Below, one piece after another: positions 10,048 to 17,966 of a DNA stretch of 30,650 nucleotides. The DNA lies in IMG/VR virus record IMGVR_UViG_3300021957_000187, positions 1 through 30,650 of that record. The stretch is one strand, 5' to 3'. How positions within the stretch are numbered: the stretch's first letter is position 1; each line of letters begins with the position of its first letter. Both the position numbers and the translations under genes were made by a program. The notes below the pieces were generated by a model. It saw only the letters and a list, made by a program, of their open reading frames with translations. It had not been told where the DNA came from and searched no databases. Source of the stretch: a virus.

Positions 10048-11574
10048 ATGGCAGACGAAATTTATATAAACACCAAGAACGCCCAGCATAGTCAGGAAGG
10101 AAACCTAGGGCCGACAGGAACGTTTCAACAAGCTTATCAAGGACAAAGGCCTGCTACAGGTAGGTTACAGGTTCAACGAGTAGTAAGTGGTCAAACACCA
10201 TTTACGTATCAAAACCCGTATCCTTTTACATACCCTGCTAGTGCTCGTGGAAGATACCCTTTTTCGTATCAAAATCCATACCCGTTTACAACCCCTGCCA
10301 GCGCACAAGGTAGATATCCTTTTTCGTATCAAAACCCGTATCCTTTTACTTACCCTGCCAGCGCACAAGGTAGATATCCGTTTACGTATCAGGCATCATA
10401 TAGAACGCCAGGCACTTATCAGGCAAGATATCCATTTATCTATCAAGCAAATGCTCAGGGTAGATATCCTTTCACGTATCAAGCAAATGCTCGTGGGAGA
10501 ACTCAAGCAACTTATCCGTTTACGTATCCTGCTAACATACAAGGTAGATATCCGTTTACGTATCCCGCTAACGCTTCAGGAAGTTATATAGCAAGATATC
10601 CTTTTACGTATCCTGCTAACGCACAAACTACCGTTGTTGCTCGTGCTCAGGCACCCTATCCCTATATCATAGGGGGAGTAACACAACAACCTTTTGTAGG
10701 CGGTCAGTTTAAGGGGAGTTATTTCCCACCTTTCCGTCTTCCATCGACTGGAACTGCAGCTCAAGGTCGTGCTCAGGCACCAGCTGTTCAAACCCAAACT
10801 GGGGGTAGAATTCCCGAAAATGGGTTCAGACAGATACAGGTGGGTGGCAGGCCAGATGAACCATTTTATCAACCGTATACTTTCCAACAACCAGTTGGTT
10901 CAGGTACACAAACACAGTTTACACAGCAACCGTCTACTTATCAGAACAATGCTCGAGGTACAACACCAGCGTCATATCCTTTCACGTATCAAGCAAATGC
11001 TAGGGGAAGATATCCTTTCACGTATCAAGCAAATGCGACTGGTCGATATCAAGTAAGGTATCCTTTTACATACCCTGCTAACGCTCGTGGAAGATACCCG
11101 TTTACATATTCTGCTAGCGGCCGAGGTAGATATCCTGCTAACTCACAAACTCCAGGCACATATCCTGCCAGCGCACAGGGAAGATATCCTTTCACGTATC
11201 AAAACAATGATACGGGTACATATCCTGCCAGCGCACAAGGTAGATATCCATTTATCTATCAAAACAACATCACAGGTACGTATCCTGCCAGCGCACAAGG
11301 TAGATATCCATATATTTACCAAGCTAATTCAACAGGAACTTACCCTGCTAATGCACAACAAGCGTATCCGTTCCAACAGAACTATCAGAACCCGTATCCG
11401 TTCCAACAGAACTATGCAACAACTAGAAACATTGGTGCAGCTGCTAAAGCAAAAGCGGTATACGTGAATGATGCTGGAACTTTGAGAAAGTTACAAGAAG
11501 TCTATGTAAACAATCAAGGACAGATGGAAAAAATTCACCAAACTGTTCCTGTAGCGCAGTTTAATAAAGGTTAA
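10048..11574 (+). CDS. Tyr/Pro-rich repeat protein 1 (putative virion adhesin)
   Basis: A 508-residue low-complexity protein with two blocks of short repeats such as RYPFTYPANAQG, RYPFTYQANARG and TYPASAQG (nt about 10190-10660 and 10925-11415). In the blocks Tyr/Phe fall on even positions counted from each TY start, Pro on odd positions, and unit lengths are even (8, 12, 16, 18). A non-repetitive segment of about 90 residues between the blocks contains GGQFKGSYFPPFRLP. The N-terminus is MADEIYINTKN. The C-terminus has the paired module VYVNDAGTLRKLQEVYVNNQG, typical of phage tail proteins. It is paralogous to the gene at 17967. There is no signal peptide or membrane helix. Its place among fibre genes suggests an exposed virion component. 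I know no named family for it and do not claim a biochemical function. Confidence 0.7.
   Translation: MADEIYINTKNAQHSQEGNLGPTGTFQQAYQGQRPATGRLQVQRVVSGQTPFTYQNPYPFTYPASARGRYPFSYQNPYPFTTPASAQGRYPFSYQNPYPFTYPASAQGRYPFTYQASYRTPGTYQARYPFIYQANAQGRYPFTYQANARGRTQATYPFTYPANIQGRYPFTYPANASGSYIARYPFTYPANAQTTVVARAQAPYPYIIGGVTQQPFVGGQFKGSYFPPFRLPSTGTAAQGRAQAPAVQTQTGGRIPENGFRQIQVGGRPDEPFYQPYTFQQPVGSGTQTQFTQQPSTYQNNARGTTPASYPFTYQANARGRYPFTYQANATGRYQVRYPFTYPANARGRYPFTYSASGRGRYPANSQTPGTYPASAQGRYPFTYQNNDTGTYPASAQGRYPFIYQNNITGTYPASAQGRYPYIYQANSTGTYPANAQQAYPFQQNYQNPYPFQQNYATTRNIGAAAKAKAVYVNDAGTLRKLQEVYVNNQGQMEKIHQTVPVAQFNKG
10190..10660 (+). repeat. Coding tandem repeat block 1 of Tyr/Pro protein 1
   Basis: Imperfect tandem DNA repeats encoding YPFTY/PANAQ units. 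Recurring blocks are GGTAGATATCC, TTTTACGTATC and CCTGCTAACGC. Unit lengths at DNA level are multiples of 6 nt (mostly 24, 36 or 48), which keeps the two-residue register of the protein. Confidence 0.85.
10925..11415 (+). repeat. Coding tandem repeat block 2 of Tyr/Pro protein 1
   Basis: Second block of the same repeats after a unique centre. CATATCCTGCCAGCGCACA recurs near 11160 and 11220 and closely related copies follow. The end of the block (11377-11415) is identical over 39 nt to part of the paralogous gene (19398-19436). Confidence 0.85.
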
Positions 11575-11578
11575 ATGG

Positions 11579-11586
11579 TATAAATA
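11579..11586 (+). promoter_or_regulatory. T4-type late promoter TATAAATA
   Basis: Exact match to the T4 late consensus TATAAATA. Exactly 5 nt (GTTAA) separate it from the ATG at 11592, so transcription is expected to begin at or next to the start codon. There is no Shine-Dalgarno in between. Confidence 0.7.
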
Positions 11587-11591
11587 GTTAA

Positions 11592-11927
11592 ATGGCACAA
11601 GTAGCAAACATATACATAGACCAAGGTACAGACTTCCAAATTGCTGTTGACGTAACAGACGCAGTTGGTGATGTTTTAGATTTGACTGGATATACTGAAA
11701 GTGCACAACTAAGAAAAACCTACAGTTCATCCACATCAACTGCATCGTTTACCTGTTCAAATAGTGGAAGTGGGGGTGTGGTAACAATGATACTCACCGA
11801 TACGCAGACCTCAGCTATTGAAGCGGGAAGATACGTATACGATTTGGTCATTACTGATGGTTCGGGTTCTAAAAGTAGAGTTGTCGAGGGACAGGCAACT
11901 GTAACGCCAGGTGTAACGAGGTCATAA
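11592..11927 (+). CDS. Small Ig-like virion protein
   Basis: A 111-residue predicted all-beta protein with the pattern IYIDQGTDFQIAVDVTD ... LDLTGYTESAQLRK ... AIEAGRYVYDLVITD ... VVEGQATVTPGVTR. This layout is common among short proteins beside fibre genes in T4-like cyanophages and resembles the N-terminal beta domain of BppU-type baseplate proteins; that link is from memory and remote. It ends 1 nt before the next gene. There is no ribosome site: the ATG sits 5 nt after a late promoter, so expression may be leaderless. A connector or decoration role is inferred from context. Confidence 0.65.
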   Translation: MAQVANIYIDQGTDFQIAVDVTDAVGDVLDLTGYTESAQLRKTYSSSTSTASFTCSNSGSGGVVTMILTDTQTSAIEAGRYVYDLVITDGSGSKSRVVEGQATVTPGVTRS

Positions 11928-11928
11928 C

Positions 11929-12138
11929 ATGTCAAGCATAAAAGGACAAGTCAGAGGAACAAGTAATATCAAAGTTTCAACACTGAAAGTTGGTGCTACC
12001 GATGTTAATCTTTCAACAAAATCAATCAACGAACTATCAGACGTTTCAGCGTCTGAAACAGATAAAGCATACCTTCAGTATAATCAAACTACTGATAAAT
12101 GGGAAGCATCGTCTATTATAGACGGTGGCACTTTCTAA
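11929..12138 (+). CDS. Short fibre-associated protein with DGGTF end
   Basis: A 69-residue protein. It contains the marine fibre motif SINELSDVSASETDKAYLQYNQTT, a small version of the SDV/GQVLVW module in the longer fibres, and ends IIDGGTF. The 532-residue fibre B ends ALDGGTF, so the terminal tag is shared. It begins 1 nt after the preceding stop (TAACATG), which suggests translational coupling. It could be a mini-fibre tip or an accessory connector; function is not known. Confidence 0.65.
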   Translation: MSSIKGQVRGTSNIKVSTLKVGATDVNLSTKSINELSDVSASETDKAYLQYNQTTDKWEASSIIDGGTF

Positions 12139-12141
12139 TCG

Positions 12142-12149
12142 TATAAATA
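12142..12149 (+). promoter_or_regulatory. T4-type late promoter TATAAATA
   Basis: Exact TATAAATA just after the stop of the 69-residue gene. Transcription from it would begin near 12155 and give a leader of about 115 nt before fibre B. Confidence 0.75.
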
Positions 12150-12166
12150 GTATAAGACACATCAAG

Positions 12167-12235
12167 GGAACATCTTTGAGTTCCGACCCACATAGTGAGT
12201 GGATAGGTACATCATGGATATATACCCTATGTGGG
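12167..12235 (+). promoter_or_regulatory. Structured mRNA leader of fibre B (two hairpins)
   Basis: Hairpin 1 is GGAAC (12167-12171) pairing with GTTCC (12180-12184) over an 8-nt loop. Hairpin 2 is a perfect 9-bp stem, CCCACATAG (12187-12195) with CTATGTGGG (12227-12235). Inside it GGTA (12206-12209) can pair with TACC (12223-12226). No U-run follows, so this does not look like a terminator. The ribosome site GAGGA (12256-12260) is outside the stems. Confidence 0.55.
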
Positions 12236-12268
12236 ATTAACTAACAGAATTATACGAGGAAATTATAA

Positions 12269-13867
12269 ATGGCAACAGTAATTCAAATTAAAAGAACGAC
12301 TGGTGTTTCTGCCCCAACAGTATCAGATTTAGCCGAAGCGGAATTGGCGTATGTCCAAGACCGTTCTAATGATGGTGCGTCCTCTAAATTGTTTATTGAG
12401 TCTGTGGACTCAGGTGCAAATCCAGTTGTTCATGAAGTCGGTGGTAAATACTTTACCGATATTATCAAAGGTTCAACACCTACACCTGCCAACTTAATTA
12501 TTGGTAACGGTGCTTCAGCTGGTGCAAGTATTCAATTCAGAGAAGATTCAGATAACGGTACAAACTCCGTAACCTTGAAGTCGCCCGACAACGTAGCTTC
12601 AGATGTAACGTTTACACTGATGGGAACTGATGGTTCAGCTAACCAAGTTGTTGAGACTGATGGTTCAGGAAACCTAAGTTTCAGGACAGTAACATCAACA
12701 ATTGATGGTGCAACAGACACTAGCATAACAAGTGCCGCTGACGGTTCGATGTTATTGTATGACACAGGTACATCCAAGTGGATAGACAATGTCATGTCAG
12801 GTGATGCATCCATGACTGATGGTGGTGTTATAACCATCTCTGCATTATCAGTAGAAACAGGTATGATTGCTAATGATGCAGTCACATTAGCAAAAATTGC
12901 AGATTCCGTAATCATCACAGAATCAGAAGGTATCGCTTCAAACGATAACGATACTGGATTCCCAACAGCAGCTGCTGTTAAGGACTACGTTGATACTAAC
13001 GTAACTGCTCAAGATTTAGACATTGCTGGTGACAGTGGAACAGGTGCAATTGATTTAGATTCACAATCACTTACAGTACAAGGTACTGCAAACGAAATTG
13101 AAACTTCCGTTTCGGGACAAACTATTACAGTTGGTCTACCCAATAACGTATCTACGACTGGTAACTTAACAGTTGGTGGGACTCTAAACTCAGACGATAT
13201 TACTGCAGCTACAATGACTGCAAGTGGTAACGTTGTGGTTTCTGGCAACTTAACTGTTAACGGAACAACTACAACAGTAAACTCTACTACAGTTAATATT
13301 GCAGACCCAGTTTTTGAAATTGGTTCAGATAGTTCAGACGATAACCTAGACCGTGGTATCAAATTTAAATACAACGATGGTTCTGCCAGAGTTGGTTTCT
13401 TTGGTATGGACGACTCAACAGGTAAGTTTGTAGCTTTATCAAGTGCAACAGATTCTTCAAGTACCTTTACTGGTACTGCAATGAATGGTGTGTTTGGAAA
13501 CTTAGAATTAGCAAATGCATCTCTAAGTGGTTCTATAAATAACTATGCTGGTTCAGCACCTACAGATGGACAACTACTAATTGGTGATACATCTTCAGGT
13601 GTATTTGACGCAGCTACACTAACCGCTGGTGAAGGTATTGATATTACTAACGGTGCTGGTGCAATTACAATCATAGGTGAAGATGCGACAACCTCTAATA
13701 AGGGTATTGCAAGTTTTAGTTCTGCTCAAGTAGATATTTCTAGTGGTGCAGTAACAATTAAAGATGCGACTGCCAGTGTTAAAGGATTAGCTTCATTCAA
13801 CAGTAGTGAGTTTACAGTATCAAGTGGCGCAGTTTCAATTACCGCATTAGACGGTGGAACTTTTTAA
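12269..13867 (+). CDS. Tail fibre-like protein B
   Basis: A 532-residue fibre. The N-terminus MATVIQIKRTTGVSAPTVSDL with the AELAYVQD motif is the widespread phage fibre start, shared with MATVI in fibre C. The shaft consists of short beta repeats (GTDGSANQVVETDGSGNLSF, TGNLTVGGTLNSDDI). A recognisable module at about 318-390 (LTVNGTTTTVNSTTVNIADP, then DRGIKFKYNDGSARVGFFG) recurs in fibre D. The C-terminus repeats ASFSSAQVDISSGAVTI and ASFNSSEFTVSSGAVSI and ends ALDGGTF. GAGGA at 12256-12260 lies 8 nt before the ATG, which fixes the start. It follows a late promoter and a structured leader, the longest in the window. Role is host attachment or virion fibre by architecture. Confidence 0.75.
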   Translation: MATVIQIKRTTGVSAPTVSDLAEAELAYVQDRSNDGASSKLFIESVDSGANPVVHEVGGKYFTDIIKGSTPTPANLIIGNGASAGASIQFREDSDNGTNSVTLKSPDNVASDVTFTLMGTDGSANQVVETDGSGNLSFRTVTSTIDGATDTSITSAADGSMLLYDTGTSKWIDNVMSGDASMTDGGVITISALSVETGMIANDAVTLAKIADSVIITESEGIASNDNDTGFPTAAAVKDYVDTNVTAQDLDIAGDSGTGAIDLDSQSLTVQGTANEIETSVSGQTITVGLPNNVSTTGNLTVGGTLNSDDITAATMTASGNVVVSGNLTVNGTTTTVNSTTVNIADPVFEIGSDSSDDNLDRGIKFKYNDGSARVGFFGMDDSTGKFVALSSATDSSSTFTGTAMNGVFGNLELANASLSGSINNYAGSAPTDGQLLIGDTSSGVFDAATLTAGEGIDITNGAGAITIIGEDATTSNKGIASFSSAQVDISSGAVTIKDATASVKGLASFNSSEFTVSSGAVSITALDGGTF

Positions 13868-13889
13868 TTATTAAAAAATAGGGTAATAC

Positions 13890-15029
13890 ATGGCAACAGT
13901 CATAACGTTCAAGAAGTCATCGACTCAGAACGCTGTTCCAACTACATCTGACGTAACAGTCGGGGAGTTGGCAGTAAACACTTACCACGGTAGGTTTTAC
14001 ACTGAGAAAAATGACGGTTCTGCTGCCATCGTAGAAGTTGGGTCTAATCCAGCATCATTCACTATTAATGACGCAATAGAATTCCCCACTTCCGATGGTA
14101 CAACAGACCAAGTTTTAGTCACTGATGGTTCAGGGACTTTAGCGTGGGCAGACCAAAGCGGTGGTGGAAGTTATGGTACAGGTAACACCTTTACATATAC
14201 ACTGACAGGTACAACTACTGTAGTTTCGGGTAATGATGATGACGGGCAGGCATTATCATATGAACTTGGAAAGGAAGCAGTTTATCTTAACGGTGTATTG
14301 TTACAGGATGGGGGTGTTGATTATGCAACAACAAGTTCCTCAGTAATAACTCTTCAAGCAAATGGAGAGAGTGGTGATGTTGTTTGTGTTAAGACACCAA
14401 AGAATCCAGTTGCAGTAGAAACTAGTTCTTCCGCACTGACAACCACTGCATCTAATCAAACTATTCTATCAGTTGGTTCTGCTGGCGCAAAGGGTACTAA
14501 GATATCATTGACCGCAGTTCATTCGTCAGGTTCACATTCATGTGAAATCCTAATGGGTAACGATGGTACGAATGCATATTTTTCACAGTTTGGTGATGTG
14601 ACGACAACAGGTGGGTTCTTGTATGATATTACCACAACAATGTCAAGCGGGAATCAGTTACTTAGGGCAACACCCGCTAATACAAATACAACCTTTTTCT
14701 TAACTTACAGTAGACTTCCAGCATCTAAAGATGGGGAGTTGACAACAACTTCAACTTCTGAACAAACTCTTGATTCTCAATCAGTTGCATACGAAGGATT
14801 GAAATATTCACTTGTAGCTACACATGCAACCGAAGGAACTCATGCTTGTGAAATTGTTGTAGGAACAGACGGCACTAATAGTTTTTATTCACAATACGGT
14901 GATGTTTTAACAGATTCTGTGATGTTTTCACTAAATACATCTGTTAGCGGTGGCAATACTAATTTACTAGTGACTCCTGTTAATGCAAATACTACATTCT
15001 ATTGGGATGTATCGAAAAGGGGTGAATAG
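13890..15029 (+). CDS. Tail fibre-like protein C with duplicated C-terminal domain
   Basis: A 379-residue protein. Residues 1-50 are the fibre N-terminal module (MATVITFKKSS, VGELAVNTYHGRFY). Residues about 95-170 contain the VYLNGVLLQDGGVDYATTSS module shared with fibre A. The rest is two copies of a domain of about 90 residues (about 184-276 and 284-379). Their matching blocks are SCEILMGNDGTNAYFSQFGDV / ACEIVVGTDGTNSFYSQYGDV and RATPANTNTTFF / LVTPVNANTTFY. A third copy is the whole C-terminal part of the next gene, which starts inside this gene's stop codon. The domain is predicted all-beta; I do not know its name. Confidence 0.75.
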   Translation: MATVITFKKSSTQNAVPTTSDVTVGELAVNTYHGRFYTEKNDGSAAIVEVGSNPASFTINDAIEFPTSDGTTDQVLVTDGSGTLAWADQSGGGSYGTGNTFTYTLTGTTTVVSGNDDDGQALSYELGKEAVYLNGVLLQDGGVDYATTSSSVITLQANGESGDVVCVKTPKNPVAVETSSSALTTTASNQTILSVGSAGAKGTKISLTAVHSSGSHSCEILMGNDGTNAYFSQFGDVTTTGGFLYDITTTMSSGNQLLRATPANTNTTFFLTYSRLPASKDGELTTTSTSEQTLDSQSVAYEGLKYSLVATHATEGTHACEIVVGTDGTNSFYSQYGDVLTDSVMFSLNTSVSGGNTNLLVTPVNANTTFYWDVSKRGE

Positions 15030-15442
15030 TGCCAAGGTCATTAGCGTTTAAACTTGCAGAAATTTCTAGACATATCTATTACGATAGTGCCAATGACGAT
15101 ATTGTTGTAAGCAAAGAACTCGTATCATCTAGAAGAAAATCGGGTTCCACAACTACAACTGCAACTACTCAGGTTGCATTAGATTCATTTGCAATAGCAT
15201 CCTATACAACTGCTAGATACATAGTATCTGTTACTTCAGGTAGTAATTATCACTCAGTTGAAATTGTCATATCCCATAACGGGACTACTGCTGATATACT
15301 AGAATATGGTGAATTACTATCAGGTAGTTCATTGACAACATTCAGTGCAGATATCAACAGTGGAAACGCAAGACTACTCATAACTCCTGCTTCATCGACA
15401 TCCACAATATTTAAATTTGATAGACAATTAGTCGAATCTTAA
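15029..15442 (+). CDS. Small protein carrying a third copy of fibre C's domain
   Basis: A 137-residue protein beginning with GTG that overlaps the previous stop by one base (TAGTG), a typical coupled start. No ATG in this frame lies nearby. After an N-terminal segment of about 38 residues (MPRSLAFKLAEISRHIYYDS), residues 39-137 align with the two C-terminal domains of fibre C: SVEIVISHNGTTADILEYGEL, then LLITPASSTSTIF. It looks like a freestanding or split-off domain, probably assembled with fibre C. The reading frame differs from fibre C, so it is not a simple frameshifted tail of it. Confidence 0.7.
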   Translation: MPRSLAFKLAEISRHIYYDSANDDIVVSKELVSSRRKSGSTTTTATTQVALDSFAIASYTTARYIVSVTSGSNYHSVEIVISHNGTTADILEYGELLSGSSLTTFSADINSGNARLLITPASSTSTIFKFDRQLVES

Positions 15443-15465
15443 TCTAATACCAAACTCCGTAAAGT

Positions 15466-15473
15466 TATAAATA
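15466..15473 (+). promoter_or_regulatory. T4-type late promoter TATAAATA
   Basis: Exact consensus in the 94-nt gap before fibre D. The expected start near 15479 gives a leader of about 58 nt. Confidence 0.75.
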
Positions 15474-15523
15474 ACAGTAGACATTTTAAATAATGCTGTG
15501 AACTGGGATAGTGAACAGTAAAC

Positions 15524-15528
15524 GGAGG
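15524..15528 (+). promoter_or_regulatory. Ribosome binding site GGAGG deciding a GTG start
   Basis: GGAGG lies 8 nt before GTG at 15537. It is the strongest Shine-Dalgarno I saw in the window and supports the unusual start codon. CTCCGT at 15455-15460, upstream of the promoter, is exactly complementary to ACGGAG (15522-15527). Confidence 0.75.
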
Positions 15529-15536
15529 CGAACAGC

Positions 15537-17942
15537 GTGGCTGCAAAGAATTTTCATGTAAAAAACGGACTAAGCATTGGTGTAACCGAGGTTATCAATA
15601 GCGCTGGTCTGATTCAAACAGCTGCACTAGGAAGTGATTTTAACGAAAAGGTCGATGACAGAGTCAATGCACTATTGGTTGCTGGTACTGGAATTTCGAC
15701 AACATATGATGATAGTGCAGGCACATTAACAATCAACGGACAAGTCGGTGACGTAACTAGCGTAGTAGCTGGTGACGGTTTATCGGGTGGTGGAACTTCA
15801 GGTGATGTAACAGTATCACTTAACTCTTCAGTTGCTGGAGACGGTCTTGCCCATTCAAGTGGTGTAGTATCTCTAGACCTAAACGAATTAACCGCAGCTG
15901 CGGTTGATGTTGCAAACGATAGTGTTGCAATCATAGACGCAACCGATAATACTTCTAAGAAAGAAACAATTGCTGATATAGTAACTGGTATAGCAGGAAC
16001 AGGTATTTCTGCTACAAACGGTGTCCTTGCTACAAACTCTATATCACACTTTGACACTGGCGATTTATCAGAAAGCGGAAACCTCTATTATACAGATGCA
16101 CGTGCAAGAGCAGCTCTTTCGGTATCGGGTGACCTTGCATACAACAGTTCAACAGGTGTTATCTCATTTACAAACGATGCTGGTGACATAGAGTCAGTAG
16201 TTGCTGGTGCTGGTTTAACAGGTGGTGGAACTTCAGGTGACGTTACTTTAAACTTAGACGCAACAGTCGCTGGTGATGGACTTGCACACTCAAGTGGTGT
16301 TCTTTCCGTAACAGTAGATGACAGTTCAATCGAAACAGATTCAGACACACTAAGAGTCAAAGCGAGTGGTATTACTAATGCCATGTTGGGTGGTTCAATT
16401 GCAAATGATAAACTTGCAAATAGTTCAATCACAGTTAACTCTACTGCAACTGCATTAGGTGGTTCAGTAACATTAGATACAGGTGACATTTCCGAAAATG
16501 GAAACCTTTATCATACAACAGAAAGAGTTCAAGACGTAGTTGGTGCCTTTGTATCGGGTGCGGGTTCAACAACAGTAACTTACGATGACTCCGCTGGAAC
16601 AATGGTAGTTTCTTCAACAGGTAAAACTACAGAAGAGATTCAAGATATTGTTGGTGGAATGGTATCCTCAAATACCGAAAGTGGTATTACAGTCGCATAC
16701 GAAGACGGTGATGGGACAATAGACTTTACAGTCGGAACACTTAACCAAGATACAACTGGTTCCGCAGCTACTTTAACAACTCCAAGAACAATTCATGGTG
16801 TATCATTTGATGGTAGTGCAAATATTGACCTATCAGAAGTAGTTCAAGACACAGTAGGTGCAATGTTCAGTTCAAACACTGAAACAGGAATTAGTGCAAC
16901 TTACGAAGATGGTGATGGAACAATCGACCTAGTCGTTGGAACTCTTAACCAAAGTACAACAGGAAATGCCGCTACAGCGACTGCATTAGAAACCGCAAGA
17001 ACAATCAATGGAGTTTCTTTTGACGGAACAGGTAACATAACAACCTTAACAGCGGGAACAGGTGTTGGAGTTTCGGGAACAGAAGTCTCAATCGGACAGG
17101 CAGTTTCAACTTCAAGTAATGTTCAATTTGGAAACTTAGTTCTTTCAGGCGACTTAACAGTTAATGGTTCAACAGTAACCAACTCTTCAACAAATACAAC
17201 AATCGAAGATGGATTGATTGAATTAGGAACAGGAACAACTGGAACCCCAGCAAACGATACAGGTTTTGTTATCGAAAGGGGTGACCTTGCAAATGCATTT
17301 ATAGGTTTTGACGAAAGTGCAGATAAATTTACAATGGGTACTGGTACATTTACTGGTGCATCAACAGGTAACTTATCAGTCACTACAGGAACTTTAGTTG
17401 CGAATCTTGAAGGAAACGTAACAGGTAATGTTACAGGTAACTTAACTGGTAACAGTGCAGGCGTACATACAGGTAACGTAACAGGTGATGTAACAGGTAA
17501 TGTAACAGGTAACGTAACAGGAAATACTTCGGGTACTTCGGGTTCAACAACTGGTAATGCCGCTACAGCGACTGCATTAGCTACTGCTAGAACCATAGGT
17601 GGTACATCTTTTGATGGTACTGCAAATATAGCAGTAGGATTAGCAGCTACTGCCACAACATTAGCAACCGCAAGAACAATTAATGGAGTTTCTTTTGACG
17701 GTAGTGCAAACGTAACAACCCTTACAGCAGGAACAGGTGTATCCGTATCGGGAACAGCAGTATCTATAGGTCAGGCAGTTTCAACTTCAAGTAACGTAAC
17801 TTTTGGAACTCTGGCAAGTGGTGCACACACAATTACAAACGCAACCAATGCTGGTGGAACTGCGAGGAATGTATATCAATCAACTTCTGCCCCTACGGGT
17901 GGAGCTGGTGCGGTTGGCGATTTATGGATTTTATACTCTTAA
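15537..17942 (+). CDS. Tail fibre-like protein D (long repeat fibre)
   Basis: An 801-residue modular fibre starting with GTG (supported by GGAGG 8 nt upstream). The N-terminus AAKNFHVKNGLSIGVTEVI is a fibre start. Two copies of SVVAG(D/A)GL(S/T)GGGTSGDVT plus SVAGDGLAHSSGV-type blocks lie near residues 72-115 and 221-265. NLYYTDARARAALSVSGDLAY near 183 and two copies of the VSSNTESGITVAYEDGDGTID / FSSNTETGISATYEDGDGTID block follow. A module beginning LTVNGSTVTNSS near 540 is shared with fibre B. Residues about 624-668 are (T-G-N-V/L) repeats. The end APTGGAGAVGDLW resembles fibre A's. The many near-identical copies suggest growth by internal duplication. Likely a long or side fibre shaft; the receptor-binding part is not identifiable. 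Confidence 0.75.
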   Translation: MAAKNFHVKNGLSIGVTEVINSAGLIQTAALGSDFNEKVDDRVNALLVAGTGISTTYDDSAGTLTINGQVGDVTSVVAGDGLSGGGTSGDVTVSLNSSVAGDGLAHSSGVVSLDLNELTAAAVDVANDSVAIIDATDNTSKKETIADIVTGIAGTGISATNGVLATNSISHFDTGDLSESGNLYYTDARARAALSVSGDLAYNSSTGVISFTNDAGDIESVVAGAGLTGGGTSGDVTLNLDATVAGDGLAHSSGVLSVTVDDSSIETDSDTLRVKASGITNAMLGGSIANDKLANSSITVNSTATALGGSVTLDTGDISENGNLYHTTERVQDVVGAFVSGAGSTTVTYDDSAGTMVVSSTGKTTEEIQDIVGGMVSSNTESGITVAYEDGDGTIDFTVGTLNQDTTGSAATLTTPRTIHGVSFDGSANIDLSEVVQDTVGAMFSSNTETGISATYEDGDGTIDLVVGTLNQSTTGNAATATALETARTINGVSFDGTGNITTLTAGTGVGVSGTEVSIGQAVSTSSNVQFGNLVLSGDLTVNGSTVTNSSTNTTIEDGLIELGTGTTGTPANDTGFVIERGDLANAFIGFDESADKFTMGTGTFTGASTGNLSVTTGTLVANLEGNVTGNVTGNLTGNSAGVHTGNVTGDVTGNVTGNVTGNTSGTSGSTTGNAATATALATARTIGGTSFDGTANIAVGLAATATTLATARTINGVSFDGSANVTTLTAGTGVSVSGTAVSIGQAVSTSSNVTFGTLASGAHTITNATNAGGTARNVYQSTSAPTGGAGAVGDLWILYS
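17410..17530 (+). repeat. 12-nt coding repeats (TGNV) in fibre D
   Basis: Tandem copies of GGTAACGTAACA-like 12-mers encode TGNVTGN stretches. The run has several near-exact copies, interrupted once by an AGVH segment. Confidence 0.85.
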
Positions 17943-17966
17943 TTGAGTAAAACAGGATAATATAAT

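Noticed and set aside
10190-11415. CRISPR-like array
   Set aside because: Repeats are coding, imperfect and of variable unit length, with no unique spacers.
10187-11467. Alternative-frame open frames over repeat protein 1
   Set aside because: Same repeat effect; no independent start signals or recognisable composition.
12187-12235. Hairpin as a rho-independent terminator
   Set aside because: 31-nt loop and no U-run after the stem; more like a leader structure.
13534-13541. TATAAATA inside fibre B
   Set aside because: Intragenic and far from any start; probably chance in AT-rich coding DNA.
17123-17656. 177-codon antisense frame over fibre D (and similar antisense frames over 12532-13374 and 15614-16489)
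   Set aside because: Val/Pro-rich translations are the mirror of Gly/Thr/Asn-rich sense repeats; no promoter or ribosome site on that strand.
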